In this document: piece after piece, positions 9,563 through 18,235 of the stretch | How positions within the stretch are numbered: position 1 is the stretch's first letter | How the letters are laid out: every line of letters starts with the position of its first letter | Source of the DNA: Prolixibacteraceae bacterium | Lineage (GTDB): Bacteria; Bacteroidota; Bacteroidia; Bacteroidales; Prolixibacteraceae | Length of the DNA: 64,000 nucleotides | Direction: 5' to 3' | NCBI GenBank assembly: GCA_025355875.1 | Contig: JANXYV010000138.1 | Location: 28,194-92,193 of the forward strand | Position numbers and translations under genes: made by a program | Notes under the pieces: model-generated | What the model saw: the letters and a program-made list of their open reading frames with translations, nothing else | Databases searched by the model: none | What the model was told of the DNA's origin: nothing

Positions 9563-11011
9563 TTAAAATCCGTCGGGGCTTCCTACACGGGTCATCGCAC
9601 AACGGAATCCCAAATCGCTTGCAGATTCAGTTTCTGGTTTGTACCTGCGTGCTCCGGGACTTAACCAGTATGGCCGGTCTTTCCAGCTTCCACCCTTGTA
9701 TATACGGGCATTATCGGATATGATGGAAGAAAACTGACCTTCTTTGGTTGACTGGATGTACATGGACTTGGTTTTGCTTTTGTCTTTCACAGCATTCCAG
9801 TCTTCACCTTCAATCACCTGGGTACGATAATCACCATCATCGAAATTGCGATAATCAGCAATTGTATCTTTAACCAGTTCTCCGAATTCATTCCGAATCA
9901 GCTTGCCATCGGGTCCTGTTTTGTATTTGGTAAATGTGTTTCCACGGAATGGTTGAAATTCAGCAACATCATTCGAAGAAAGTGGACGATAAACATCGCT
10001 GACCCATTCGTTCACATTTCCGGCCATACAATATAAACCATAATCATTCGGTTCATAAGAAGTAACCGGTGCGGTAATATCGGCATTGTCATTAAGTGCA
10101 CCAGCCATACCCATCAAGTCACCTCGTCCACGGGTAAAGTTGGCCAACATACGACCTTTTGTCTTTTTCGCATCATCGCGCAAATAGGTTCCCTTCCAGG
10201 GATACATTTTACGGTCTGTAAGTAATTCATCTTCAGTATTTCCAACCAGTCCCAGCGCTGCATATTCCCATTCAGCTTCGGTTGGCAGACGATAATTGGG
10301 CAATAAAAGGCCATCTTCCCAACGCACCTTTCGTGCAGTTCCTGCGGCATCCTTAACTGGTTTTTTCCCTTCAGTTCCCTGATACAAGCCAGCCAGGAAA
10401 GATTCCGTTGTGAACACATTTTGTCCGCTTTGAGTATTATCTACAGTAATGATTCCTTTATCGATGAGTATTTTTTCGTTGACACGGTCAGATCTCCACT
10501 TCGAATAGGCATCGGCCTGTTTCCAGGAAACACCCACAACCGGATAGTTTCCGTATGCCGGATAGCGAAGATAATTGGTTATGTATGGCTCGTTGTAGGC
10601 CAATTCTTCCCGCCAAACCAAGGTGTCGGGCAGAGCTGTTCTATACTTTTCAGGATTGGCCGGGTAAACTCTTCTAAGCCAATACAGGTATTCACGATAA
10701 TCAAGGTTGGAAACTTCGGTTTCGTCCATGTAAAAGGAAGCTACAGTCACGCGGCGTGCAGTGTTGTTCCAGTCATACATCACATCCTGTTCAACCCGTC
10801 CCATGGTAAATGTCCCACCCTGAATAAACACAAGGCCTGGTCCGGTTTGCTGTGAGTAGCCATTATCTGCCTGAAAACCACCATTCTTTGGATCTCCAAA
10901 TTCCCATCCTGTTGCATGAGAAGAACCACCGCCACCTTTACCTTTTCCAAACAATCCGCATCCTACCATTAATGCAGCAAGACCAAATAATAAAATGGAT
11001 CTAATATTCAT
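9563..11011 (-). CDS. gldJ: gliding motility / type IX secretion lipoprotein GldJ
   Basis: The 482-residue lipoprotein has lipobox VGC with Cys18, then a Gly-rich linker. The body is a formylglycine-generating-enzyme-like (SUMF1) fold: GLVFIQGGTFTMG near residue 57, YMDETEVSNLDYREYLYWL, YPVVGVSW, RLPTEAEWEYAALG, MAGNVNEWVSDVYR and LGFRCAMTR at the end. The N-terminal region (ATGWEFGDPKNGGFQ, DWNNTARRV) matches my recollection of Flavobacterium GldJ closely. GldJ is needed for gliding and for stability of the type IX secretion machine. GldK/PorK, the ring lipoprotein, has the same fold and is the alternative, but the murF-gldJ-porU-porV gene order supports GldJ. The gene is divergent from porU with a 223-base shared regulatory region. 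Confidence 0.88.
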   Translation of the reverse strand: MNIRSILLFGLAALMVGCGLFGKGKGGGGSSHATGWEFGDPKNGGFQADNGYSQQTGPGLVFIQGGTFTMGRVEQDVMYDWNNTARRVTVASFYMDETEVSNLDYREYLYWLRRVYPANPEKYRTALPDTLVWREELAYNEPYITNYLRYPAYGNYPVVGVSWKQADAYSKWRSDRVNEKILIDKGIITVDNTQSGQNVFTTESFLAGLYQGTEGKKPVKDAAGTARKVRWEDGLLLPNYRLPTEAEWEYAALGLVGNTEDELLTDRKMYPWKGTYLRDDAKKTKGRMLANFTRGRGDLMGMAGALNDNADITAPVTSYEPNDYGLYCMAGNVNEWVSDVYRPLSSNDVAEFQPFRGNTFTKYKTGPDGKLIRNEFGELVKDTIADYRNFDDGDYRTQVIEGEDWNAVKDKSKTKSMYIQSTKEGQFSSIISDNARIYKGGSWKDRPYWLSPGARRYKPETESASDLGFRCAMTRVGSPDGF

Positions 11012-11046
11012 CGTTAATATACTTTTCCGTTATTTTAAAAGACTCA

Positions 11047-11054
11047 CAAATATA
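11047..11054 (-). promoter_or_regulatory. -7 box of gldJ
   Basis: On the minus strand this reads TATATTTG, a perfect TAnnTTTG match, 35 bases before the gldJ ATG at 11011. No good -33 TTG was found at normal distance. Confidence 0.5.
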
Positions 11055-11121
11055 ACTAAATTGTTGAATTGATATTGTTCAGGTATTCAATCTTTTTTTC
11101 TGATAGTTTGTTCATAGCTTA

Positions 11122-11129
11122 TATCTTTG
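11122..11129 (+). promoter_or_regulatory. -7 box of porU
   Basis: TATCTTTG is a perfect TAnnTTTG match in the gldJ-porU divergent region. It lies 105 bases before the porU ATG at 11235, so the leader would be about 100 bases. A TTTG at 11107 is too close to be the -33 element. Confidence 0.45.
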
Positions 11130-11234
11130 CAGCTGCTACAGGCTATCGGTATATATTTTTAATTGAAAAACATAAAACTATACTAATCCGGTAATCTGAC
11201 CGTTTATTCGTAAGTCGAAATAAATAACTCAATA

Positions 11235-14200
11235 ATGACTAAAATATTTCTTTTCTGTCTATTCTTTTTTTGTTTTTTCAACGGATGGTCCACTGATTTT
11301 CACCGGATCATTCACTGGAAAAAATCAAATGAACAGACAAATATTCAGGCAAAATCGTTGCCAGGCTTTGAAGAAAGTATTGTTATTGATAAGACCGGAT
11401 CTCCATATTGGTTTGAAAGTTTCGAGCTGAATACACCTAACACTATTGTGGCTCTCTCAGATACCATTTTTGAAGCTGTCCCCGGAATGAATCCTGAATC
11501 GGTCGGCATTCCGCAAGGAAAACTAAGGTATACCACAGAAATTGTTGTTTCGGCCGGAAAAGCATTTTTAAAACTGACAGTATTTCCTTTTGTCAGAAGA
11601 AATAATCAGATTGAAAAATTAATGGAGTTCACTGTTTCGGTCAGGGAAAATTCGAAGCAGCTAAAATCTGCATCTGCTGATTTTCCCTGGAAATCGTCTT
11701 CGCTGCTGGCAACCGGCAAATGGACAAAGATCAAAACTAAAAATAAAGGCATCTACAAAATCACTTATGATCAGTTGAAAGCCTGGGGATTTACTAATCC
11801 GAACCAGGTTTCAATGTATGGGAACGGGGGTTATTTGCTTCCGGTTTTGAATAAAGACCTGAAATATGATGATCTGGCGGCCTATCCGATCTGGAAAGGG
11901 AAAGACAACGCCAATAAAGATTGTATTTTTTTCTACTCCACCGGAAGTATTGAGTTGAAACAGGACGATAAAACGGGCGTGATTACTCATCAGCAAAATT
12001 ACTACACATCCGAAACCTACTTTTTTCTTACTGATCAGGGAGTTTCTTTGCCTATAGCCAAAAGTGCTGCGATTGCGGATGCAGCCGGGAGACAGATTAC
12101 CTCTTTCCCCAATTACGCATTCTCTGAAAAGGAACTGATTAATTTAATCAATTCCGGAAGCCGGTGGTTTGGTGAACGGTTTCTTCCGGGAAGTTCTCAG
12201 GTACTTACCTTCAATCTCGACAATCCGGATATCAGCAAACCCGCCGGTTTTGAAATATCAGTGGCAGGAAGGTCTTCGTCGGCAAGTACAATGGATGTGG
12301 CTTTGAATGGCAAATCGGTGAAACAAATTTCGTTTCAATCGATTGATGTCAGCGATCCAACCACTTATTATGCGGATGATCAGACTGTAGATTTTAACGC
12401 CACACTTACTTCAAAGGATTTACAGGTTAAGATGACCTACAATACTTCAAACAGTACCTCTGAGGCATTTCTTGATTATGTTTCGGTCAATTATCAAAGT
12501 TCCCTGAACATGAGTTCGGATGTGTATTCATTTCGGGGAAAAGGTGCGGAAGGTGTGACTTTGGTTTCGGAATTTGTGGTCGCGGGTGCCTCTGCTTCGA
12601 CCAGGATTTTTGATGTGAGCGATTTTAGCAACACCACTGAAGTGCCAGCGATATTTGCCGATGGAACCCTGAAATTCAAGTCAAACTCAACTACTTTTCA
12701 CGAATATGTTGCGTTTAACCCTTCCGGCAATATTCCGGTTCCTGAATCGGTCGCAGATATTGACAATCAAAACTTACATGCAGCCGATCTTTCGGAAATG
12801 ATCATTGTTTCAAATCCGTCGCTTATGAGTGCGGCCAACGATTTGGCTAATTTCCACCGGACCAACGATCAGATGACGGTTCAGGTGTTAACTCCGGATG
12901 TGATTTACAATGAATTTTCAGGTGGTTTGCCCGATCCTTCCGGTTTCAGGAATTACTTCAGAATGTGTTACGATTTGGGCAAACGGAGCGGAAAGAATAC
13001 CTTGAAATATATCCTGCTGATGGGCGACGGCTCCTATGATAACCGCAACATCCTTGGAAAAAACCACAACCTGCTTCCTACGTTTCAGTCTGAGAACTCG
13101 CTTTCACCCACTGAGTCGTTTGTTACCGACGATTATTTTGTCTTTCTTGATCAGGATGAAGGTGGTTATAGTGGTGCCGTTGATTTGGGGATTGGGCGCA
13201 TTCCTGCCGGTACACTTCAGGTGGCTCAGATTGTGGTCGACAAAATAAAAAATTACAAGCGTCAGGAAACCATGGGAAACTGGCGAAATATAATAACTTT
13301 CATTGCCGATGATGAAGACAACAATACCCACATGATTCAGGCCGAGAGCCTTGCCAATGGGGTAAACGCGTCCAACCCGGCTTTCTTTACCGATAAAATT
13401 TATCTGGATGCCTACAAGCAAATCTCGTCTTCGGGAGGCGATAGGTATCCTGATGTAACCGTAGCTATCAACAACCGGGTGAAAAAAGGAACCCTGGTGA
13501 TGAACTACACCGGACATGCCAACGAAAAAAACCTGGCTGCTGAAAATGTTTTGGATATTTCGGATATTGATGCCTGGACAAACATTAACAATCTGCCTAT
13601 TTTTGTAACGGCAACCTGCGAATTCAGCCGATTTGACGCTGATGATACTTCCGCCGGCGAGCATATTCTTTTTAACTCGAGCGGTGGCGGGATCGGCTTG
13701 TTTTCGACCACACGATTGGTTTATTCAGGAGCGAATTTTGCACTCAACAGCAAATTTTTTAAATATATTTTTGAGAAAGATGAACAGGGGAATAACCGAA
13801 GGATGGGAGATGTGATGCGACTGGCAAAAGCTTCTGCCAATACGGGAATCAACCAATTGAATTTTACTTTGCTGGCCGATCCGGCCCAACGGCTGGTCAA
13901 TCCGTCCAATCAGGTCGTTACCAGCAGCATTGATGAAAACAGTGTTGAATTGCAAATGGACACAATCCGTCCGTTGACTGTAGTAAAAGTCAAAGGATTT
14001 ATTACTGACAATACGGGGAAAAAACTCACCGGGTTTAACGGAGAAATAATCCCAACCGTATTCGATAAGTTAATGTGGGTAGAAACTCTCGGAAATGGCG
14101 GTCAGGTGCCTTTCAATTATAAATCGCAGAACAATATTGTTTATCGCGGATTAGCCAGCGTAAAAAACGGCGACTTCGAGTTTTCATTTTTTGTGCCGAA

Positions 14201-14978
14201 AGATATTTCCTACAAGGTGGATAAGGGAAAGATTCTTTACTATGCCTTTAATGAAACGGATGACGCGCAAGGCTATTTCGATGGTTTCTATATCGGAGGT
14301 TCATCAAATTCATCAGTCTCCGATTTAGCCGGTCCTCAAATTGAAATGTTCATGAATTCCGAATCGTTTAAGGATGGGGGAACTGTGAGCGTGAGTTCAG
14401 TATTGCTGGCAAACATTTCGGATGAGAACGGTATAAATACCGTTGGAACAGGAATTGGCCACGATATTACTGCCGTTTTGGATGGCGACAATTCGCATAT
14501 CCTGGTGTTGAACGATTATTTTCAGGCGGATAAAGACAGCTATCAAACCGGAAAAATTGTTTATCCGCTCATCGGTTTAGCCGAAGGTGAGCACGTGTTA
14601 ACCCTGAAAGTGTGGGATGTTTTCAATAATTCATCGGTAAAGGAAATCCATTTTGTAGTAAAAGATGTGTTTAGAATTGAAACGGTAGCCAATTACCCAA
14701 ATCCGATGCAGGATGAAACCCGGTTTGTTTTTACCCACAACCTTCCTGACGAAACATTTCAAGTTGATCTGGAAATTTATGAAACCTCCGGATCTCGTGT
14801 CGACATCTTGCCTGTAACCATTGGTTCTGTAGGAACTGAAAGCCTTCCGATTGTTTGGAATCCCACCGAAAGAAAGGTGCAAATGAGGACCGGAGTTTAT
14901 ATTTACCGACTGAATGTAACCACGAACAATGGAAAAATGAGTAGCGGTTCAGGCCGGCTTGTTTTTGTACGAAGATAA
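11235..14978 (+). CDS. porU: type IX secretion system sortase PorU (C25 peptidase family)
   Basis: PorU is the surface sortase that removes C-terminal sorting domains from type IX cargo and transfers the cargo to anionic LPS. The 1247-residue protein has an N-terminal signal peptide and a gingipain-like C25 catalytic domain with His761 in YTGHAN and Cys795 in TATCEFS. It ends in its own sorting-type domain (NYPNPMQDETRFVF followed by GVYIYRLNV and a basic VRR end), which in Porphyromonas is not cleaved and docks PorU to PorV. porV follows 129 bases downstream, but with its own promoter box. The start at 11235 gives a normal signal peptide. Confidence 0.94.
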   Translation: MTKIFLFCLFFFCFFNGWSTDFHRIIHWKKSNEQTNIQAKSLPGFEESIVIDKTGSPYWFESFELNTPNTIVALSDTIFEAVPGMNPESVGIPQGKLRYTTEIVVSAGKAFLKLTVFPFVRRNNQIEKLMEFTVSVRENSKQLKSASADFPWKSSSLLATGKWTKIKTKNKGIYKITYDQLKAWGFTNPNQVSMYGNGGYLLPVLNKDLKYDDLAAYPIWKGKDNANKDCIFFYSTGSIELKQDDKTGVITHQQNYYTSETYFFLTDQGVSLPIAKSAAIADAAGRQITSFPNYAFSEKELINLINSGSRWFGERFLPGSSQVLTFNLDNPDISKPAGFEISVAGRSSSASTMDVALNGKSVKQISFQSIDVSDPTTYYADDQTVDFNATLTSKDLQVKMTYNTSNSTSEAFLDYVSVNYQSSLNMSSDVYSFRGKGAEGVTLVSEFVVAGASASTRIFDVSDFSNTTEVPAIFADGTLKFKSNSTTFHEYVAFNPSGNIPVPESVADIDNQNLHAADLSEMIIVSNPSLMSAANDLANFHRTNDQMTVQVLTPDVIYNEFSGGLPDPSGFRNYFRMCYDLGKRSGKNTLKYILLMGDGSYDNRNILGKNHNLLPTFQSENSLSPTESFVTDDYFVFLDQDEGGYSGAVDLGIGRIPAGTLQVAQIVVDKIKNYKRQETMGNWRNIITFIADDEDNNTHMIQAESLANGVNASNPAFFTDKIYLDAYKQISSSGGDRYPDVTVAINNRVKKGTLVMNYTGHANEKNLAAENVLDISDIDAWTNINNLPIFVTATCEFSRFDADDTSAGEHILFNSSGGGIGLFSTTRLVYSGANFALNSKFFKYIFEKDEQGNNRRMGDVMRLAKASANTGINQLNFTLLADPAQRLVNPSNQVVTSSIDENSVELQMDTIRPLTVVKVKGFITDNTGKKLTGFNGEIIPTVFDKLMWVETLGNGGQVPFNYKSQNNIVYRGLASVKNGDFEFSFFVPKDISYKVDKGKILYYAFNETDDAQGYFDGFYIGGSSNSSVSDLAGPQIEMFMNSESFKDGGTVSVSSVLLANISDENGINTVGTGIGHDITAVLDGDNSHILVLNDYFQADKDSYQTGKIVYPLIGLAEGEHVLTLKVWDVFNNSSVKEIHFVVKDVFRIETVANYPNPMQDETRFVFTHNLPDETFQVDLEIYETSGSRVDILPVTIGSVGTESLPIVWNPTERKVQMRTGVYIYRLNVTTNNGKMSSGSGRLVFVRR

Positions 14979-15048
14979 AATTGATCCGATCGCATATACC
15001 TCCCATACTATTTTATAACAATGTCCGTTTAGATTTTTAGTTTGTCCG

Positions 15049-15081
15049 TTGGCCATACTTTTCAACAAACGTCTATATTTG
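15049..15081 (+). promoter_or_regulatory. promoter of porV
   Basis: TTG at 15049-15051 and TATATTTG at 15074-15081 are separated by 22 bases and resemble the Bacteroidota -33/-7 pair. The -7 box is 26 bases before the ATG at 15108. An in-frame TTG at 15042 lies upstream of it, which argues against that earlier start. Confidence 0.55.
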
Positions 15082-15107
15082 CAAATTCAAAAATTGAAAG
15101 TTTTAAG

Positions 15108-16262
15108 ATGAAGAAGATCGTATTTTTATTGACTGTAATTCTTTGTATAATCATCATTGTGCCAAACTCATCTGCCCAAACCTCCACCAATGGCGCAAAT
15201 GTAATCACTACCGGCGTACCGTTTTTAACCATTGCCCCCGATTCGAGGGGAGGAGCTATGGGTGACGCCGGGGCCGCAACTTCTCCCGATTTGAATTCGC
15301 AACATTGGAATGCTGCAAAATATTCGTTTATGGAAAGTGATATGGGTGTGGCACTATCATACACTCCCTGGCTCCGTAATTTGGTCTCGGATATTAATCT
15401 GGCCTATTTGGTCGGTTACAAACGTTTGGACGATAAGCAAACCATGAGCGCTTCGCTGAGGTACTTTAGTTTGGGAAATATCACATTTATGAGCGAATAC
15501 GGTGATCCAACAGGTCAGCAAACTCCCAACGAGTTTGCGATCGATTTCGGATATTCGCTTCTGCTTTCCGAAACCTTTTCAGGAGCAGTAGCTTTGAGGT
15601 ATATCCGTTCCGACCTGACCGGCGGACAAATGGTTAACGGAACCGAGACTCATGCTGGAAACGCCTATGCTGCAGATATTGCTTTCTATTATCAGAAAGA
15701 AATACGTGCAAACCGGAAACGTTCGGTTTTTTCTTCGGGGATTAACATTTCCAACATCGGGAGTAAAATTTCTTATACCGACGGAGCTACCAAAGATTTC
15801 ATCCCAACCAACCTTAAACTTGGGTTGAACTATAAGTCGGAAATTGACCGCTACAATACAATCGCCTTTGCTTTTGATGTAAACAAATTATTAGTGCCTA
15901 CTCCTGATACCACAAAAACAGATATGATCAATAGTGGTCATTCCGATGTAGGTCCGATCCAGGGTATTTTTCAATCCTTCTCAGATGCACCAGGTGGCTG
16001 GAAGGAAGAATTACAGGAAATAACTTTTTCGGTAGGTACTGAATACTGGTATAATAAGCAGTTCGCAATCCGCTGCGGTTATTATTACGAAAATGTCAAC
16101 AAGGGAAACCGGAAATTTTTCACTGCCGGAGCTGGTTTGAAAATGAACGTTTTTGCATTGGATTTCTCGTACCTGATAGCCGCACAAAATAACCCGCTGG
16201 CCAATACGCTAAGGTTTACCTTGTCGTTCGACTTTGATGCGTTTAATAAGCAAAAGAAGTAA
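15108..16262 (+). CDS. porV: type IX secretion system outer-membrane protein PorV
   Basis: PorV (LptO) is a 14-strand FadL-like outer-membrane barrel that collects cargo from the translocon and hands it to the PorU attachment complex. From the ATG at 15108 the protein has 384 residues with a clear signal peptide (MKKIVFLLTVIL to SSAQ). The mature N-terminus reads VPFLTIAPDSRGGAMGDAGAA and then SPDLNSQHWNAAK, both hallmark PorV/PorP-type segments. The C-terminal half is beta-rich and ends in an aromatic LRFTLSFDFD strand. The longer frame from TTG at 15042 would put 22 residues before the signal peptide and is rejected. Confidence 0.94.
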   Translation: MKKIVFLLTVILCIIIIVPNSSAQTSTNGANVITTGVPFLTIAPDSRGGAMGDAGAATSPDLNSQHWNAAKYSFMESDMGVALSYTPWLRNLVSDINLAYLVGYKRLDDKQTMSASLRYFSLGNITFMSEYGDPTGQQTPNEFAIDFGYSLLLSETFSGAVALRYIRSDLTGGQMVNGTETHAGNAYAADIAFYYQKEIRANRKRSVFSSGINISNIGSKISYTDGATKDFIPTNLKLGLNYKSEIDRYNTIAFAFDVNKLLVPTPDTTKTDMINSGHSDVGPIQGIFQSFSDAPGGWKEELQEITFSVGTEYWYNKQFAIRCGYYYENVNKGNRKFFTAGAGLKMNVFALDFSYLIAAQNNPLANTLRFTLSFDFDAFNKQKK

Positions 16263-16361
16263 TAGTTAATAGTTTCAGGTTTCAAGTTCTAGGTTGAAAT
16301 ATGCTTTGACGGGCGACCTGAAATCTATTATCTATAGACTGATATCTTATATCTATATAAC

Positions 16362-16844
16362 ATGAAATTCCACATTGGTTATGGATATGATGTTCACCGT
16401 TTGGCCGAAGGTGAAACCTTGTGGCTTGGCGGCGTTCTTATTCCTCACCATAAAGGTACGGTAGCGCATTCCGATGGGGATGTATTGATTCACGCCCTTT
16501 GTGACGCCATGCTTGGCGCAGCCAAAATGGGCGATATTGGCCGGCATTTTCCCGACACTTCATCCGAATATAAAAACATTGACAGCAAAATCCTGTTGCT
16601 GAGAACCAGCGAACTAATTGCCACCAAAAATTACCGGATCGGAAATCTCGATGTAACAGTTGCCGCTCAAAGTCCGAAACTCAAGCCGTTCATTCCTGAA
16701 ATGGAAGAAACCATAGCCCGTATTTTGAGTATTGATGTTGATGATGTTTCAATCAAAGCAACCACCACCGAAGAGTTGGGTTTTGAAGGCCGGGAAGAAG
16801 GAATTTCGGTGCATGCGGTAGTCCTTCTCGAAAAAATGAATTGA
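16362..16844 (+). CDS. ispF: 2-C-methyl-D-erythritol 2,4-cyclodiphosphate synthase
   Basis: IspF makes the cyclic diphosphate in the non-mevalonate isoprenoid pathway, releasing CMP. The 160-residue protein has the family's normal length and its zinc ligands in GYDVHRL near the start and HALCDAMLGA in the middle. It also has AHSDGD, GDIGRHFPDT, and the C-terminal KATTTEELGFEGREEGI. The gene stands 99 bases after porV. That gap contains an imperfect inverted repeat (TTTCAGGT near 16273 and ACCTGAAA near 16316) that may end the porV transcript. The product feeds undecaprenyl phosphate and quinone synthesis and is not functionally tied to its neighbours. Confidence 0.96.
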   Translation: MKFHIGYGYDVHRLAEGETLWLGGVLIPHHKGTVAHSDGDVLIHALCDAMLGAAKMGDIGRHFPDTSSEYKNIDSKILLLRTSELIATKNYRIGNLDVTVAAQSPKLKPFIPEMEETIARILSIDVDDVSIKATTTEELGFEGREEGISVHAVVLLEKMN

Positions 16845-16910
16845 ATAGCTGTTTTTTTTTATCATTCATTTAGGTGATTTTTTGTAATATTGAAGGAAAG
16901 TTTATTAATC

Positions 16911-17093
16911 ATGATGACAAAAGAACAAATAAAGAATACCCTTGACAGTCTGCCTGAAAATGTAAGCATTGAGCAACTTATTGAGCATTTAATTTTTCTG
17001 GATAAGGTTGGAAAAGGACTGGACGATTCAGAAAAAGGGCGGATAAACACTGTTGAAGAGGCAAAGCAAAAGCTAAATAAATGGTTGAAATAA
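16911..17093 (+). CDS. antitoxin of a type II toxin-antitoxin pair
   Basis: The protein is 60 residues from the ATG at 16911 (MMTKEQIKNTLDSLPENV). A TTG at 16890 in the same frame and an ATG at 16914 are alternatives. It resembles short Bacteroidota antitoxins paired with ParE/RelE toxins: an N-terminal helical region (SIEQLIEHLIFLDKVGKGL) and a charged C-terminal tail (VEEAKQKLNKWLK) that would wrap the toxin. The stop overlaps the toxin start by 13 bases, a usual sign of translational coupling. The pair is normally autoregulated, but no operator palindrome was identified. Confidence 0.75.
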   Translation: MMTKEQIKNTLDSLPENVSIEQLIEHLIFLDKVGKGLDDSEKGRINTVEEAKQKLNKWLK

Positions 17094-17401
17094 TCTGGAC
17101 CGATAATGCGATTCAGGATTTGATCGAAATTGGTGAATATATCAGTCATGATTCACCAAAATATTCTGAATTGACAATTTCTAACTTATTTGATGCTCCA
17201 TCAATTTTATTAAATCATCCTAAAGCTGGCAAAATGGTTCCTGAGTTTGGACTTCAAACAGTTAGGGAATTATTGTATGGAAATTACAGAATTGTCTATC
17301 GAATACTGAATTATGAGCGGATCGATATTTTGACCGTTCATAATTGTTCACGGTTGATCAGAAATGTTATTTCCTATGATGAAGCGAATGACATTTTCTA
17401 A
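17081..17401 (+). CDS. ParE/RelE-family toxin
   Basis: The 106-residue protein has the RelE/ParE fold pattern: VEIIWTDNAIQDLIEIGEYIS at the start, a central basic and hydrophobic region (GKMVPEFGLQTVRELLYGNYRIVYRI), and a C-terminal strand IDILTVHNCSR. The RELLYGNYRIVYR segment is diagnostic of the ParE branch, which in some members poisons gyrase; RelE members cleave mRNA on the ribosome. Sequence alone does not separate the two activities. It overlaps the antitoxin gene by 13 bases. The frame is intact, unlike the second toxin gene 5 kb downstream. Confidence 0.82.
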   Translation: MVEIIWTDNAIQDLIEIGEYISHDSPKYSELTISNLFDAPSILLNHPKAGKMVPEFGLQTVRELLYGNYRIVYRILNYERIDILTVHNCSRLIRNVISYDEANDIF

Positions 17402-17415
17402 AAAAATCATTTTGA

Positions 17416-17778
17416 ATGACTAAAACACTCGTTATCGGGGCAAGCGAAAACCCCGGTCGATATTCATACAAAGCAATAACAGCTTTGGTTTCACACGGGC
17501 ATGAAGTGGTTGCGATTGGCTAACGCGAAGGCAAAGTGGTTGGTGTTTCGTTCAATTCAGAAAAGAAAGCTTTTAAAGATGTGGACACGGTCACAATGTA
17601 CATCGGTCCGCAAAACCAACCAGAATATTACTCCTATATTTTGAATTTAAAACCACGGAGGGTCATTTTTAATCCCGGAACTGAAAATCCTGAATTCATT
17701 TCTCAACTTGAATCGGCCGGAATCTATCCTGAAATCGCCTGCACACTGGTTTTGTTGGCGACCGGACAATACGAATAA
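17416..17778 (+). pseudogene. CoA-binding domain protein with an in-frame stop
   Basis: From the ATG at 17416 the reading gives MTKTLVIGASENPGRYSYKA, a Rossmann CoA-binding (YccU-like) start. The frame is broken by TAA at 17521-17523, after the segment HGHEVVAIG. It then continues without shift as REGKVVGVSF to a normal C-terminus at 17778. In relatives I recall a leucine at the stop position (GLREG or similar), so one base change TTA to TAA explains the break. A GTG at 17536 could restart the last 80 residues, but that fragment lacks the nucleotide-binding loop. The downstream thioredoxin-like ATG overlaps the stop codon. A sequencing or assembly error is possible. Confidence 0.8.
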
Positions 17779-18113
17779 TGAAAACAATCCAATCCATTCA
17801 GGAATTCGAACAGATTTTAGCCGGACACGAAGCGGTTTTGATCTATTTTTCAACCGAAAATTGCTCGGTTTGCACGGTTCTGAAACCAAAAATTTCCGAA
17901 ATGATTTCCGAAGAATTCCCCAAGATGAAGATGTTTTTTGCAGAATCAGACCAACTGCCGGAACTGGCTGCCCATAACCGGATTTTTACTGCCCCAACCG
18001 TGGTAGTATTCTTTGCCGGTCGCGAAACCATCCGCAAAAGTCGGGCGTTTGGAATTGATGAATTGAAGAATGAAATCCAAAGGCCGTATTCGTGGATGTT
18101 CGGGGACCCCTAA
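17778..18113 (+). CDS. thioredoxin-like protein
   Basis: The 111-residue cytoplasmic protein has a thioredoxin-like fold with a CxxC pair at Cys29 and Cys32 (ENCSVC) instead of the usual WCGPC, and the cis-proline segment FTAPTVVVFF. The ATG overlaps the stop of the broken CoA-binding gene, so the two were translated together. Its reductase or bacilliredoxin-like partner is unknown. The last residues (FGDP) and stop lie inside a G/C-rich repeat described at 18102. This suggests that the repeat inserted at, or replaced, the original 3' end. Confidence 0.8.
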   Translation: MKTIQSIQEFEQILAGHEAVLIYFSTENCSVCTVLKPKISEMISEEFPKMKMFFAESDQLPELAAHNRIFTAPTVVVFFAGRETIRKSRAFGIDELKNEIQRPYSWMFGDP

Positions 18114-18133
18114 ATCCCCCACAGGAGGACTCC
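18102..18133. repeat. C-rich intergenic repeat of the GACCCCTAAATCCCCC type
   Basis: The stretch contains GGGGACCCCTAAATCCCCC followed by ACAGGAGGACT. I recall this as a short repeat scattered at gene ends in many Bacteroidota genomes. It overlaps the last codons of the thioredoxin-like gene. Confidence 0.5.
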
Positions 18134-18196
18134 TTGATGACACTTTATGCGATGATTTCAGAAAATGAGGAATGTTCCGAATTTGTGAAATATCTC

Positions 18197-18235
18197 AACT
18201 CCCTTCCCTATTTTGGGGAAGGGTTGGGGATGAGG
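18197..18235. repeat. C-rich inverted repeat at the 3' end of hutU
   Basis: CCCTTCCC at 18201-18208 pairs with GGGAAGGG at 18216-18223, forming an 8-base stem. The stretch resembles the common LIPNPSPK-coding intergenic repeat of Bacteroidota. It overlaps the hutU stop and encodes the final residues NPSPK, which look unlike a conserved urocanase end. Confidence 0.5.

Noticed and set aside
9563..11011. Calling this gene gldK/porK
   Set aside because: The SUMF1-like fold is shared, but the N-terminal motifs and the murF-gldJ-porU-porV order fit GldJ; no porL, porM or porN follows.
13104..13664. Minus-strand frame of 186 codons inside porU
   Set aside because: Fully contained in the porU coding region with no independent start signal or homology; a coding shadow.
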